Source of the DNA: Azolla caroliniana
Lineage: Eukaryota > Polypodiophyta
DNA length: 64,000 bases
Assembly (NCBI GenBank): GCA_043228905.1
Contig: JBHGNT010000005.1
Coordinates: forward strand, 19,716,001-19,780,000
Direction: 5' to 3'
Both the position numbers and the translations under genes were made by a program. The number at the start of each line of letters is the position of its first letter. Within the stretch, counting starts at the first letter, position 1. Below the pieces are notes generated by a model. That model worked only from the letters and a program-made list of their open reading frames with translations, did not search any database and had not been told where the DNA came from. Shown here piece after piece: positions 10,789 to 20,489 of this stretch.

Positions 10789-12479
10789 TGTCATGTTGTT
10801 ACGCTCTCGTGTAGGAAACTAAGGCGGAACCGCAAGGGCCCTGGACCGAGGAAGACCCGAAACAGAGGGAGGAGCAAGGTGAAACAATGGGCCGGCAAGT
10901 ACCGGCTACCGGCAAGTAGGTACGCAGTGCTCACCGGGTGAACGATCCTCGACTCGTGCTTGCCAGCTCAACGACTACCGCGGCAGCGTACAAAGAATGA
11001 TCAGTAACACACTCTCGTCTAATTTCATGCCAACAATGGGCCGAGACACACACACAAATACGAAGAGGACTCACAAACAAGGAATTGATTAAGACAACTA
11101 GGCGAATACAATGCTCTTCGAGATTACAACCGGCAAGCCGGTGAGCGACCACGCGCAAACACCCACACACACACAGCACGCAATGGAGCCTTTGTCGAAG
11201 CGCACGGGCTTCTCCCTCGAGCAGAGGCAACCGACCAAAACCTGTAGAGCTCAATGAAGAAAAATTAGAAGATTGCTCGGTTCCTAGTCTGACAACACGT
11301 CATCCTCCCAAAACGCGATAGATGTTTCAGCCATCTCCCCTTTTCTTTTATAGGTCACTGGGGAGGGCCGTCACATCTTGAATACATCATCTTTATTCTC
11401 TGTCCCTTCAGACAGAGATACGCATAGATTTCCTAGCTAATAAATGTGTACTACCTAGTATATTTACATCAGCTGACCTATTCCTAATTATGTACATCTT
11501 ATGAATACTTGTGCCCGCGCATAAGGGCCGGTTCATGCGTCTTATTCATCGATTCCTCCTAAGGACGGTTTTCTTCACGACATCCACCCCCACCAAACCG
11601 TGCATCCATCGGTATGCACCAGAGAGGGACAAATACCAGAGAAAACCAGCTCGCGGTCACTCGTCGCTGTTCGAACCGCCGTCCGCTCCGGTCCAGTCGT
11701 TGTCGTCGTCTGCACTTATTGGGTCCGGTTCGCCTTCATGCTGATTCTTGAAGGCCTTGATCCTCTTCCTGGCTACCGGCACCGCTATCTGTGTCCCGTC
11801 GAGCTCCGCAAGATGGTAGGTGCCGTTGTCATTCGCGCTCGTTACGGCGTAGGGCCCGAACCACCTCCTCGCGAACTTACGAACCACCTTGTGCTGGTTC
11901 TCGAGGCTATTGTCGTACACTAGCACCCAGTCGCCTTCCTCGATGAACACACAAATATGCAGAGGGCTCACAAACAAGGAATCGATTAAGACAACTAGGC
12001 GAATACAATGCTCTTTGAGATTACAACCAGCAAACCGGTGAGCGACCACGCGCAAACACCCACACCCACACAACACACAATGGAGCCTTTGTCGAAGTGC
12101 ACGGGCTTCTCCCTCGAGCAGAGGCAACCTACCAAAACCTGTAGAGCTCAACGAAGAAAAATGAGAAGAGTGCTCGGTTCCCAATCCGACAACACTTTGT
12201 CCTCCCAAAACGCGATAGACGTTTCAACCATCTCCCCTTTTCTTTTATATGCCACCGGGGAGGGCCGTCACATCCTGAATACATCATCGTTATTCTCTAT
12301 CCCTTCAAATAGAGATACACATCGATTTCCTATCTAATAAATGTGTACTACGTAGTATATTTACATCAGCCAACCTATTCCTAATTATGTACATCTTATG
12401 AATACTTGTGCCCATGCGTAAGGGCCGGTTCATGCGTCTTATTCATCGATTCCTCCTAAGGCCGGTTTTCTTCACAACA
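10789..12479 (-). mobile_element. Gypsy element H, internally deleted
   Basis: Minus-strand element. The 3' LTR is 11582-10789, starting TGTCGTGAAG after a polypurine tract (ggtttggtgggggtgga) and ending in TGACA. A second, truncated LTR copy is 12479-11946, starting TGTTGTGAAG. Flanks are ACGT on both sides (10785-10788 and 12480-12483), a 4-bp duplication. Between the LTRs only the end of integrase survives. A deletion removed the 3' part of the 5' LTR, gag, protease, reverse transcriptase and most of integrase. LTR ends and the polypurine region match element B at 30,004. Confidence 0.75.
11657..11943 (-). pseudogene. Gypsy integrase C-terminal (GPY/F) fragment of element H
   Basis: The minus-strand frame reads EEGDWVLVYDNSLENQHKVV, then RKFARRWFGPYAVTSAND, then TYHLAELDGTQIAVPVA, and ends NSDE-stop at 11657. 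WFGPY with the following beta-strand residues is the GPY/F module at the end of Gypsy integrases, which binds DNA non-specifically. The frame runs on upstream into LTR sequence (to 12208) only because the deletion joined the two; that part is not protein. An acidic tail follows the module, and no chromodomain is seen. Confidence 0.8.
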
Positions 12480-13243
12480 ACGTATTCTACGTATTCAATG
12501 TATTTAGCATGTATTTATCATTTCAAAAAATATTTTCTTCTTTTTGAAAAAAAAAAACTTTAAAATTTAAGAAGTATTTAACGTATTTTACAAGTATTCT
12601 ACACCTATTCTAAGTATTCTACATGTATTCTAAGTATTTAACGTACTTTATCTATAAAATACGTATTCTAAGTATTTAAAAAAAGAAGTTAGAATACTTG
12701 TAGAATACTTAGAATACGTATTGTACGCGTATTTTATGCTAAGTATTTTACAACAATGCCTCCGGATGGGATCCGGAAGATATCCGGATGGATTCAGTGT
12801 GAACCAGATCCAAGGACATATCTGTAAATATGTTTCTGATGTGCTTGTCATGGCTATATTTGTAAATAGTCCTAAAGTCATATAAGTATAAATATGACTT
12901 AGGGCAATTATATGATGTGTGTAGTGGTTATTGTTTTGTTGTATAGACAAAGAGAGACAGAAAGAGATAGAGAGAGCGTGAGAGAAACATAAAGTAATTT
13001 CTATTGTAACTGCCCATTCGTGAAGACATAGAGCTCGAGGTTGTTGCCTCTGAGTGTCGCATTGTATCGTTCCTCTCATAGTGATAGTTGGAGTCTATGG
13101 GCTCCCGTGGTTTTTCTCGATTAGGGTTTTCCACGTAAACATACTGTGTCATCTAATTTCCTGTTTTCTATTCTATTTCTTCCATTGAGTGTTTAAGACT
13201 CAGTTGTGGCCGAGCACTATTCCGCACAATCTGGTATCAGAGC

Positions 13244-14112
13244 ATGGAAGATGCATTTGGCGGCATGTTCAAGCTCACCGGCTCCAACTACCCAGTGTGG
13301 AAGTCGAAGATGAGGGACATGTTGGTGGTCAAAGATCTCTAGCTGCTGGACCGTATAGTTCAGAGACAAAAGACTAGATAAGGTTGATGTCGCAACCTAG
13401 GAAGTAATGCACATGAAGATGGCATCATACATTTGGTGCTTCATCGACATGAGCCTGTACAACAACTTCAATGAAGAAAGTAAGGCTCATGTGCTTTACG
13501 AGAAAATCGGTACCATGCTGGAGAGCAAGAACTCCGTAAATTGGGTTTCGGTATTTCAGAAGTTAGTGAGCCTATGATACCAAGATGGATCCATCCAGCA
13601 TGGTGGAGCACATGAATGCATTTCAGGGGCTGATAAACCGAACAACCTCCTTGGAAGTACCTCTAGCCGACAAGGTACTTGCATTGTTGTTGCTCGATTC
13701 CCTCCTGGATAGTTGGGAGACGCTAGTTGTCACTATGGGCAATGCCAGGTCGGAAGGAAAACAGTTGTCCCTAACAAGGGTAAAATCAAGCTTGCTAGAA
13801 GGACTGGGAGTCCAGAACCGATCCGAAGGCCTTGGTTATGAAAGACGACCATAATGGGGGAAGAGGCCGGATTCATAGTCCCCAAAACCAGGACAAATCG
13901 GGCATGAGGTCAAAGTCAAGGGGGAGACCCACTTGCTTTTATTGCGGAAAGCCGAGGCACTTCTAGAAGAATTGCCCACATTTCCAGAAGGAGAAAGGAA
14001 CCGATAACCGGAGAAGTTTGGATCAGAAAGGAACATTGGCAATCGCGACAAGTGAAGAAGAACTACTGGTAATCACCGAGGAGAGTGAGCTGCATCTTGT
14101 CAGCGACGAAAC
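13244..14112 (+). pseudogene. gag of Copia element F
   Basis: Starts at ATG 13244 just after the primer site and reads FKLTGSNYPVWKSKMRDMLV, aligning with the gag start of G. It continues through SMVEHMNAFQGLINRTTSLE and LDSLLDSWETLVVTMGNARS to a zinc knuckle, CFYCGKPRHF-KNC, at about 13936-13977, in which a stop replaces one residue. Several stops and at least one frameshift interrupt it. The last codons before 14112 (ELHLVSDE) run directly into TTWVVDS after the solo LTR, showing clean continuity of the original frame. Confidence 0.75.
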
Positions 14113-14969
14113 TGTTGGGATTTTTCGGTCCCTCCGGATGGGATGTCCGGAGATGAATGACGGCAAGCCCGGTTGCGGTTACGGAACCGGAGGATGAAGA
14201 GTACCCGGCATGAAGCCGGATGAAGACCCCGGCTACGGAGCCGGATGATGAAGACCCCGGCTACGGAGCCGGATGATGAATGTACCCCGGCTACGGAGCC
14301 GGATGATGAAGACCCCGGCTACGGAGCCGGATGATGAATGTACCCCGGCTACGGAGCCGGATGATGAAGACCCCGGCTACGGAGCCGGATGATGAATGTA
14401 CCCCGGCTACGGAGCCGGATGATGAAGACCCCGGCTACGGAGCCGGATGATGAATGTACCCCGGCTACGGAGCCGGATGATGAAGACCCCGGTTACGGAG
14501 CCGGATGACGAATGTACCCGGAGAGAAGATCCGGATGCGGGGACATATTTGTGATTATGTTTGCCAAGGGCCCTTGAGGCTATATTTGTAAATAGCCCGA
14601 AAGTCATATGTGTATAAATATGACTTAGGGCAAACAGTTTGGTGTTGTTACTCATTTTCTGTTTTCACTTAGTGGGAGCGAAGTGAGAGCAGCCGAGAGA
14701 GAGAAAGGAAGAGGTCGACGCCTCTGTGTAATACCGCCACCTGTGGCGAGGACAGCGAGCTCAAGGTCGTCGCCTTGCAGCTCGCCATTGTACATTCCCT
14801 GCGTATAGTGATAGTTGGAGTCTTGCACTCCCGTGGTTTTTCCCATTTAGGGTTTTCCACGTAAAACATCCTGTGTACTCTTCTCTCCATTATCTTCGTG
14901 CATTTTGTATTTCCTGTTTTCTGTGAATTAATCCTATTCCTCGGTTGTGGCCGAGCACTGTGTTCAACA
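14113..14969 (+). mobile_element. solo LTR of the G-type Copia family
   Basis: Begins TGTTGGG and ends CAACA, with a perfect 5-bp target duplication GAAAC at 14108-14112 and 14970-14974, and no internal region. It therefore arose by recombination between the two LTRs of an element that had inserted in F. At 857 bp it is longer than G's LTRs (671 and 643) because its U3 minisatellite has about ten units in which 28-bp and 30-bp versions alternate (about 14200-14520). The TATA region (14600-14630) and GA-rich leader are kept. Confidence 0.9.
14200..14520 (+). repeat. U3 minisatellite with a hairpin in each unit
   Basis: About ten tandem copies built around CCGGCTACGGAGCCGG, alternately spaced by ATGATGAAGACC and ATGATGAATGTACC. 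The core is a 6-bp inverted repeat (CCGGCT / AGCCGG) around ACGG. The same array with 3-5 units is found in the LTRs at 15704, 20490, 51114, 51315 and 60600, so copy number varies between members of one family. The position upstream of the TATA box would suit an enhancer, but that is inference. Confidence 0.85.
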
Positions 14970-14974
14970 GAAAC

Positions 14975-15703
14975 AACATGGGTGGTCGACTCTAACACGT
15001 TGTTCCATCTTAACCTCGACCGGAAGTGCTTCTCATCGTACAGAGCTGGAGATCACGGTTTTGTCCGGATGGGAAATGAAGGTGCATGCCGAATTGTCGA
15101 CATAGGAGATGTGTGGTTGATGACATCAATCGGGTGCAAGTTGTTGCTGAAAGATGTTCGACATGTTCCGAAGGTTCGGTTGAACCTGATATCAGCTGGT
15201 CGGCTAGATGATGAAGGCTACATGGGTAGCATCTGGAACGGAGTCATGAAGTTCATCAAAGGAAGCCCGATCATGGCTCGAGCCCGGAAGATCAACACGT
15301 TGTACCTGATGCATGCCCGGATATGCCGGTGAGCTATGGCACAAGAGGTTGTGCCACATGAGCCAAAAGGGAATGCGGAGACTTGCTGAAGATAACCTCA
15401 TTCCGGAGGTGAAAGACGTGTAGCTTGAGAAGTGCACCAATTGTTTGGTCGACAAGCAAAACCGAACCTCTTTCTGGACAAGGCCACCGACAAGACGGAA
15501 TGCACCCCTGGAACTTGTGCATACCAATGTATGCCAAGGACCAAGAACTATCTGTCTTCAAGGAATTCCACGCGACAGTGGAAAGGGAAACCAGCCGAAA
15601 GTTGAAGGCGGTTTGAGCAGACAATGGAGGAGAATACTAGGGCCAGTTCGAGGAGTACTGCTAGTCGAAGGGAATCCGGCTCGAATTCACTGTGCCAAAG
15701 ACA
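14975..15703 (+). pseudogene. protease to mid-integrase of Copia element F
   Basis: Reads TTWVVDSNTLFHLNLDRK (protease region; the family's DSGAS is here DSNTL, so the catalytic triad is lost), then CFSSYRAGDHGFVRMGNE, KDVRHVPKVRLNLISAGRLD and LYLMHARIC before a stop at about 15332. The pre-integrase and integrase parts continue in shifting frames to GIRLEFTVPK-like sequence, where element G is inserted at 15704. Comparison with G gives base-by-base identity high enough to place every part. Confidence 0.75.
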
Positions 15704-16374
15704 TGTTGGGATTTCGGTCCCTCCGGATGGGATGTCCGGAGATGAATGACGGCAAGCCCGGTTGCGGTTACGGAGCCGGATGATGAAGACCCCGGTTACG
15801 GAGCCGGATGATGAAGACCCCGGTTACGGAGCCGGATGATGAAGACCCCGGTTACGGAGCCGGATGATGAAGACCCCGGCTACGGAGCCGGATGACGAAT
15901 GTACCCGGAGAGAGATCCGGATGCGGAGACATATTTGTGAATATGTTTGCCAAGAGCCCTTGAGGCTATATTTGTAAATAGCCCGAAAGTCATATGTGTA
16001 TAAATATGACTTAGGGCAAACAGTTAAGGTTGTTGTTGCTCATTTTTCTTGTTTTTCACTTAGAGGGAGTGAAGAGAGCAGCCGAGAGAGAGAGAGAGAG
16101 AGAGAGAGACGAAGAGGTCGTTGCCTCTGTGTATTGCCGCCGCCTGTGGCGAAGACAGTGAGCACAAGGTTGTTGCCTTGTAGTTTCACCATTGTACATC
16201 CCTGTTCATAGTGATGGTTGGAGTCTGAGAACTCCCGTGGTTTTTCCCATTTAGGGTTTTCCACGTAAAATATTCTGTGTACTCTCTCTTTCTATTGTCT
16301 CGTGCATTCTGTATTTCCTGTTTTCCAAGTGTTGATCCTATTCCTCGGTTGTGGCCGAGCACCGTTCTACAACA
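15704..16374 (+). repeat. 5' LTR of Copia G with promoter
   Basis: 671 bp, TGTTG...CAACA. The U3 minisatellite (four full units plus a leading partial) is at about 15765-15895. A TATA box (TATAAATA, 15999-16006) sits within a perfect 9-bp inverted repeat, AAGTCATAT at 15987-15995 and ATATGACTT at 16004-16012. Downstream lies a GA-repeat (about 16083-16108), then a leader ending in a VVAEHR-like TGTGGCCGAGCACC just before the primer site. This same order is kept in every LTR of the family. Confidence 0.9.
15987..16012 (+). promoter_or_regulatory. TATA box framed by an inverted repeat
   Basis: TATAAATA at 15999-16006, with arms AAGTCATAT and ATATGACTT around it. The outer bases GCCC at 15981 and GGGC at 16014 extend the symmetry with a small mismatch. 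The arrangement recurs in the LTRs at 14,600, 20,755, 51,680 (complement) and 60,895, and in the old F LTR (about 12,877-12,905), so it has been kept while nearby bases changed. Likely the element's core promoter. Confidence 0.75.
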
Positions 16375-16405
16375 AAGTGGTATCAGAGCGACGGTAACAC
16401 AGAAA

Positions 16406-19400
16406 ATGGAAGGCGGCGGTAGTGGGCCTCCGGGCATGATGGTGTTAAACTCACAGAACTACGCCGACTGGAAGATAAAGATGGAAGACCTTCTCATCGT
16501 CCGAGACCTGTATGAACCGATCGACAATGCCGAGATACCCAAGGGGGTAATAGAGTTGGAGTGGAAGCTCCTGAACCGGAAAGCCGTAGCGACGATCCGG
16601 CAATATGTCGATGTAAGCGTTCTACAACATGTGGCGAACGGCACCAACGCATATGAGATGTGGAATAAGCTGTCGGGCCTCTACGAGAGGAAGAATGCGT
16701 TGAACCGGACCTCCCTGATAAGGAAGATAGTGAACCTCAAGTACCGGGACTTCGAGAGTATGGTGGAACACGTAAGCACGTTCATGGGATTCGTGAACCA
16801 GCTTGCGGCGATCAAGTTCCCGTTGGAGGATGCAATGGAAGCCATCATCCTGATGTGTACGTTGCCGGAAAGCTGGGAGAACTTGGTGGTGACTCTCAGC
16901 ACCTCCTGCACCGAAGATAACTTGTCCCTACAAACGGTAAAGACAAGCATTTTGAACGAAGAAGCGCGTCGGAGAGATAAAGAACCGGCCTCCGACTCGA
17001 AGGCGCTGCTTACCGAATCGGAACGGGGAAGACAATGGAACCGGAGTCCGCAAAGACGGGAGAAGTCGGGGACCCGGTCGCAGTCAAGAGGAAGGCCCAC
17101 ATGCTTCCACTGTGGGAAGCCGGGGCACTTCCGGAAGAATTGTCGGCATTACCGAAAGGACAACGGAGCCGACGACACCGATTTGAAGAAGTCACCGGAG
17201 CGAAACGGTGCATACCGGGGAGCCACGGACCGGAGAGGCCCGGATTGGCGAGGGCAGGACCGGAAAGGAATGGCGGCACTCGCGGCAAGTGAAGAAGAGA
17301 TCATGCTCATCACCGAAGAAGGTGAGCTAAACATTGCCGGCGATGAGACGACCTGGGTGGTCGATTCCGGAGCATCGTTCCACCTGACCCCGGAGAGAAG
17401 ATACTTCTCATCCTACACAGCCGGTGAGCATGGCTGCGTTCGGATGGGAAATGAAGGTACGTGCCGGATTGCCGGCATAGGAGACATGTGGTTAACAACC
17501 TCGACCGGATGCAAAATGCTGCTGAAGGATGTCCGACACGTTCCGGAGGTTCGATTGAACCTGATTTCGGCCGGGAGGCTAGATGATGAAGGCTACACAG
17601 GTAGCATCCGGAGCGGCGTAATGAAGTTCAGCAGGGGGAGCCTGATAGTGGCTCGGGCCCGGAAAGTTAGCACGTTGTACCTGATGAATGCCCGGTTATG
17701 TCCGGAAGAGCTGAACGTGGCAGCCGACACTGCCGGTGAGCTGTGGCACAAGAGACTGTGCCACATGAGTGAGAAGGGGATGAAGAGGCTTGCAGATGAC
17801 AACCTCATTCCAGTGAAGCATGTGCACCTGGAGAAGTGCACCGATTGCCTGGCCGGTAAACAGAACCGAACCTCCTTCCACTCAAGGCCACCGACGAGAC
17901 GTAGCGCACCATTGGAGTTGGTGCACACTGATGTGTGTCAGGTGGAAATGAAGTCACATGGCGGAGCCCAGTACTTCGTGACTTTCATTGATGATCACAG
18001 CCGGAAGCTGTGGACGGCACCGCTGAAGACAAAGGACCAAGTGTTGTGCGTCTTCAAAGAACTCCACGCGAGAGTGGAAAGGGAATCCGGCAAGAAGCTG
18101 AAAGCGATACGAGCGGATAACGGAGGGGAATACCGGGGGGAGTTCGCGGAGTACTGTCGCTCGAAGGGAATCCGGCTCGAGTTTACTGTGCCGAAGACGC
18201 CGGAACTGAACGGGCTGGCCGAGAGGATGAACCGGACCATAATGGAGAGGGTCCGGAGTATGCTAGCGCATGCGAAATTACCCAAGGGGTTTTGGGCTGA
18301 GGCGATGTCGACGGCGACATACGTGATAAATAGATCACCCTCAGTACCTTTGGACGGAGACACGCCGCAGAGAGTGTGGACCGGTAGGGAAGTATCCTAC
18401 CGGCATCTGAAGGTGTTCGGGTGCCTCGCATATGTGCATGTGGCTAAGGACCGGAGAGGAAAGCTAGATCCAAAGACCCGGCCATGCATATTCCTCGGTT
18501 ACGGCGATGACGAGTTCGGCTACCGAGTATGGGACCCGGTCGACAAGAAGATATTCCGGAGTCGTGATATCATCTTCATGGAGGACAAGACACTCGCCGA
18601 CTGGGAGTCGGAGAAGAAGATGAAGAGCTCCAAGTCGACCGGTGAGGATAAACTCTACGAGGAGCAGTCCCGACCGGCAAGAGACCGGTTAGCACTCGAG
18701 GATCCGGCCGAAGACGGTGAAGAAACAGAACCGGCCGAAGAAGATGAAAATGATACCGGAACCGGCCCCGATCCCGACATGGATTCGGATGAAGAAGAAT
18801 CGGAAGAACCGGTTACCGAAGCTCCGGAACGGAGATATCCTCTAAGAGAGAGAAGGGCCCCCCGGAGATTTCCGGAACCAGAGCACGTGCTGCTGACCGA
18901 CGAAGGGGAGTCGGAGAGCTTTGAAGAAGCAAAGCATGACACCCAGAGCCGCAGGTGGTTGAGTGCCATGCAGGACGAGATGGATTCCCTGCATGAGAAC
19001 CACACATATGAACTTGTGGAGTTGCCGAAAGGAAAGCGGGCACTTCGAAACAAGTGGGTGTTCAAGCTGAAACCGGGAGATGCCGGAAACCCCCCGAGAT
19101 ACAAAGCCAGGATTGTGGTGAAGGGGTTTCAGCAGAAGAAGGGCGTCGACTTCGACGAGATATTTGCCCCGGTAGTGAAGATGACCTCCATCCGGACGGT
19201 GCTGAGCATAGCGGCAAGCATGGACCTCGAGGTAGAACAGATGGACGTGAAGACGGCATTCCTTCACGGTGACCTCGAAGAAGAGATCTACATGCAGCAA
19301 CCGGAAGGATTCGAGAAGAAAGGGAAGGAGCACCTGGTATGCCGGTTGAAGAAGAGCCTTTACGGACTGATGCAGGCTCCCCGGCAATGGTACCGGAAGT

Positions 19401-20479
19401 TCGACTCCTTCATGACCGACGAAGGGTACCACAAAACGCAGTCTGATCACTGCGTGTTTGTGAAGAAGTTCGAAGGAGGAGACTCTCTAATACTCCTCCT
19501 GTACGTGGACGACATGTTGATCGTCGGACGAGACCAGGTCAAGATACGGATGCTGAAGAAGGCTCTTCACCGAACCTTCTCAATGAAGGACCTGGGTCCG
19601 GCGAGGCAAATACTAGGGATGCACATCATCCGGGACCGGAAGAAGAAGCAGTTCTGGCTGTCACAGGAGAAGTACGTGACAAAGGTGCTTCACCGGTTCA
19701 ACATGTCGGAAGCAAGACCGGTCGGGTCAACACTCCCGACAAACTGCAGGCTGTCCAGCAAGCAAAGCCCCAAGACAAAGGCTGAGAAGGAGGATATGAT
19801 GAAAGTACCATATGCCTCTGCCGTCGGGAGCTTGATGTACGCAATGGTGTGTACCCGACCAGACATAGGATATGCAGTCGGAGTGGTGAGCCGGTACATG
19901 AGCAATCCCGGCAAAGAGCATTGGAACGCGGCCAAGTGGATACTCCGATACCTGAAGGGCACGGCAAACGTGTGCCTCCGATTCGGTTCCGGTAAGCCCG
20001 AACTCGACGGCTTCACCGATTCGGATATGTCGGCTGATGCAGATACCAGCCGGTCCACATCAGGGTATGTGATGACCTATGCAGGGGGAGCTGTTTCGTG
20101 GCAGTCGAGGCTGCAGAAGACGGTTGCGTTGTCAACTACGGAGGCGGAGTACATGGCGGCTGTTGAAGCCGGCAAGGAAATAATATGGATGAAGGACTTC
20201 ATTAGAGAGCTCGGTATCCGGCAGGAGGAGTACCGACTCTACTGCGATAGTCAGAGTGCCATCCACCTTGCAAAGAACGCGGCCTACCATTCCCGGACGA
20301 AACACATCCAGCGTAGATACCACTGGATCCGGGAAAGGATAGAAGACAAGGAGTTCGTGCTGACGAAGATCCACACGGACGAGAACGGGTCGGATATGCT
20401 GACCAAGGTGCTCACACCCGACAAGCTGGAAGCATGCCGGAAGAGGATCGGGTTGGAGAGACATCCCATGCCGAAGTGA
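16406..20479 (+). CDS. Copia G Gag-Pol polyprotein, open throughout
   Basis: 1,357 residues from ATG 16406. Domains in order: Gag with UBN2-like fold (about 10-220), zinc knuckle CFHCGKPGHFRKNC (about 232-245), aspartic protease WVVDSGASFHLTP (about 318), pre-integrase LWHKRLCHMSEKGMKRL (about 446), integrase with catalytic residues in FIDDHSRKLW (about 528), IRADNGGEY (about 570) and NGLAERMNR (about 603), reverse transcriptase from NKWVFKLKPG (about 881) with YVDDMLIVG (about 1033), and RNase H with GFTDSDMS, STTEAEYM and YCDSQSAIHLAKN (about 1203-1290). The order protease-integrase-RT-RNase H defines Copia. One oddity: the conserved LYGLKQAPRQWY reads LYGLMQAPRQWY here, whereas L and K keep Lys. 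No stop or frameshift, so it could supply proteins to defective relatives. An ATG-less extension upstream to 16277 is leader, not protein. Confidence 0.95.
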   Translation: MEGGGSGPPGMMVLNSQNYADWKIKMEDLLIVRDLYEPIDNAEIPKGVIELEWKLLNRKAVATIRQYVDVSVLQHVANGTNAYEMWNKLSGLYERKNALNRTSLIRKIVNLKYRDFESMVEHVSTFMGFVNQLAAIKFPLEDAMEAIILMCTLPESWENLVVTLSTSCTEDNLSLQTVKTSILNEEARRRDKEPASDSKALLTESERGRQWNRSPQRREKSGTRSQSRGRPTCFHCGKPGHFRKNCRHYRKDNGADDTDLKKSPERNGAYRGATDRRGPDWRGQDRKGMAALAASEEEIMLITEEGELNIAGDETTWVVDSGASFHLTPERRYFSSYTAGEHGCVRMGNEGTCRIAGIGDMWLTTSTGCKMLLKDVRHVPEVRLNLISAGRLDDEGYTGSIRSGVMKFSRGSLIVARARKVSTLYLMNARLCPEELNVAADTAGELWHKRLCHMSEKGMKRLADDNLIPVKHVHLEKCTDCLAGKQNRTSFHSRPPTRRSAPLELVHTDVCQVEMKSHGGAQYFVTFIDDHSRKLWTAPLKTKDQVLCVFKELHARVERESGKKLKAIRADNGGEYRGEFAEYCRSKGIRLEFTVPKTPELNGLAERMNRTIMERVRSMLAHAKLPKGFWAEAMSTATYVINRSPSVPLDGDTPQRVWTGREVSYRHLKVFGCLAYVHVAKDRRGKLDPKTRPCIFLGYGDDEFGYRVWDPVDKKIFRSRDIIFMEDKTLADWESEKKMKSSKSTGEDKLYEEQSRPARDRLALEDPAEDGEETEPAEEDENDTGTGPDPDMDSDEEESEEPVTEAPERRYPLRERRAPRRFPEPEHVLLTDEGESESFEEAKHDTQSRRWLSAMQDEMDSLHENHTYELVELPKGKRALRNKWVFKLKPGDAGNPPRYKARIVVKGFQQKKGVDFDEIFAPVVKMTSIRTVLSIAASMDLEVEQMDVKTAFLHGDLEEEIYMQQPEGFEKKGKEHLVCRLKKSLYGLMQAPRQWYRKFDSFMTDEGYHKTQSDHCVFVKKFEGGDSLILLLYVDDMLIVGRDQVKIRMLKKALHRTFSMKDLGPARQILGMHIIRDRKKKQFWLSQEKYVTKVLHRFNMSEARPVGSTLPTNCRLSSKQSPKTKAEKEDMMKVPYASAVGSLMYAMVCTRPDIGYAVGVVSRYMSNPGKEHWNAAKWILRYLKGTANVCLRFGSGKPELDGFTDSDMSADADTSRSTSGYVMTYAGGAVSWQSRLQKTVALSTTEAEYMAAVEAGKEIIWMKDFIRELGIRQEEYRLYCDSQSAIHLAKNAAYHSRTKHIQRRYHWIRERIEDKEFVLTKIHTDENGSDMLTKVLTPDKLEACRKRIGLERHPMPK

Positions 20480-20489
20480 AGGGGGAGTT

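Larger units (their letters stand above)
10679..12758. mobile_element. hAT-like non-autonomous element with a Gypsy inside
   Basis: Ends are near-matching inverted repeats: CATAGTTGTTAAAAAACG at the left and, on the complement, CATTGTTGTAAAATACTTAG at the right. Flanks are CCTCTGGA (10671-10678) and CCTCCGGA (12759-12766), an 8-bp target duplication with one mismatch, as hAT transposases make. Removing the element restores the start of the F LTR. Its own sequence is only about 390 bp (10679-10788 and 12480-12758), AT-rich, with many copies of GAATAC/GTATTC near both ends, typical subterminal binding-site arrays. It has no transposase and would depend on another hAT. Confidence 0.7.

Noticed and set aside
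11657-12208. A 183-codon minus-strand ORF taken as one protein
   Set aside because: The first half is LTR sequence joined by deletion to the integrase fragment; only 11657-11943 is coding.
14200-14520. Regular short repeats that might suggest a CRISPR array
   Set aside because: Units are back to back with no unique spacers, lie inside LTRs of a plant retrotransposon, and vary in number between LTR copies; this is a minisatellite.
16277-16405. Extended start of the G polyprotein
   Set aside because: The upstream part crosses the LTR end and the primer binding site; the ATG at 16406 matches the start in L.
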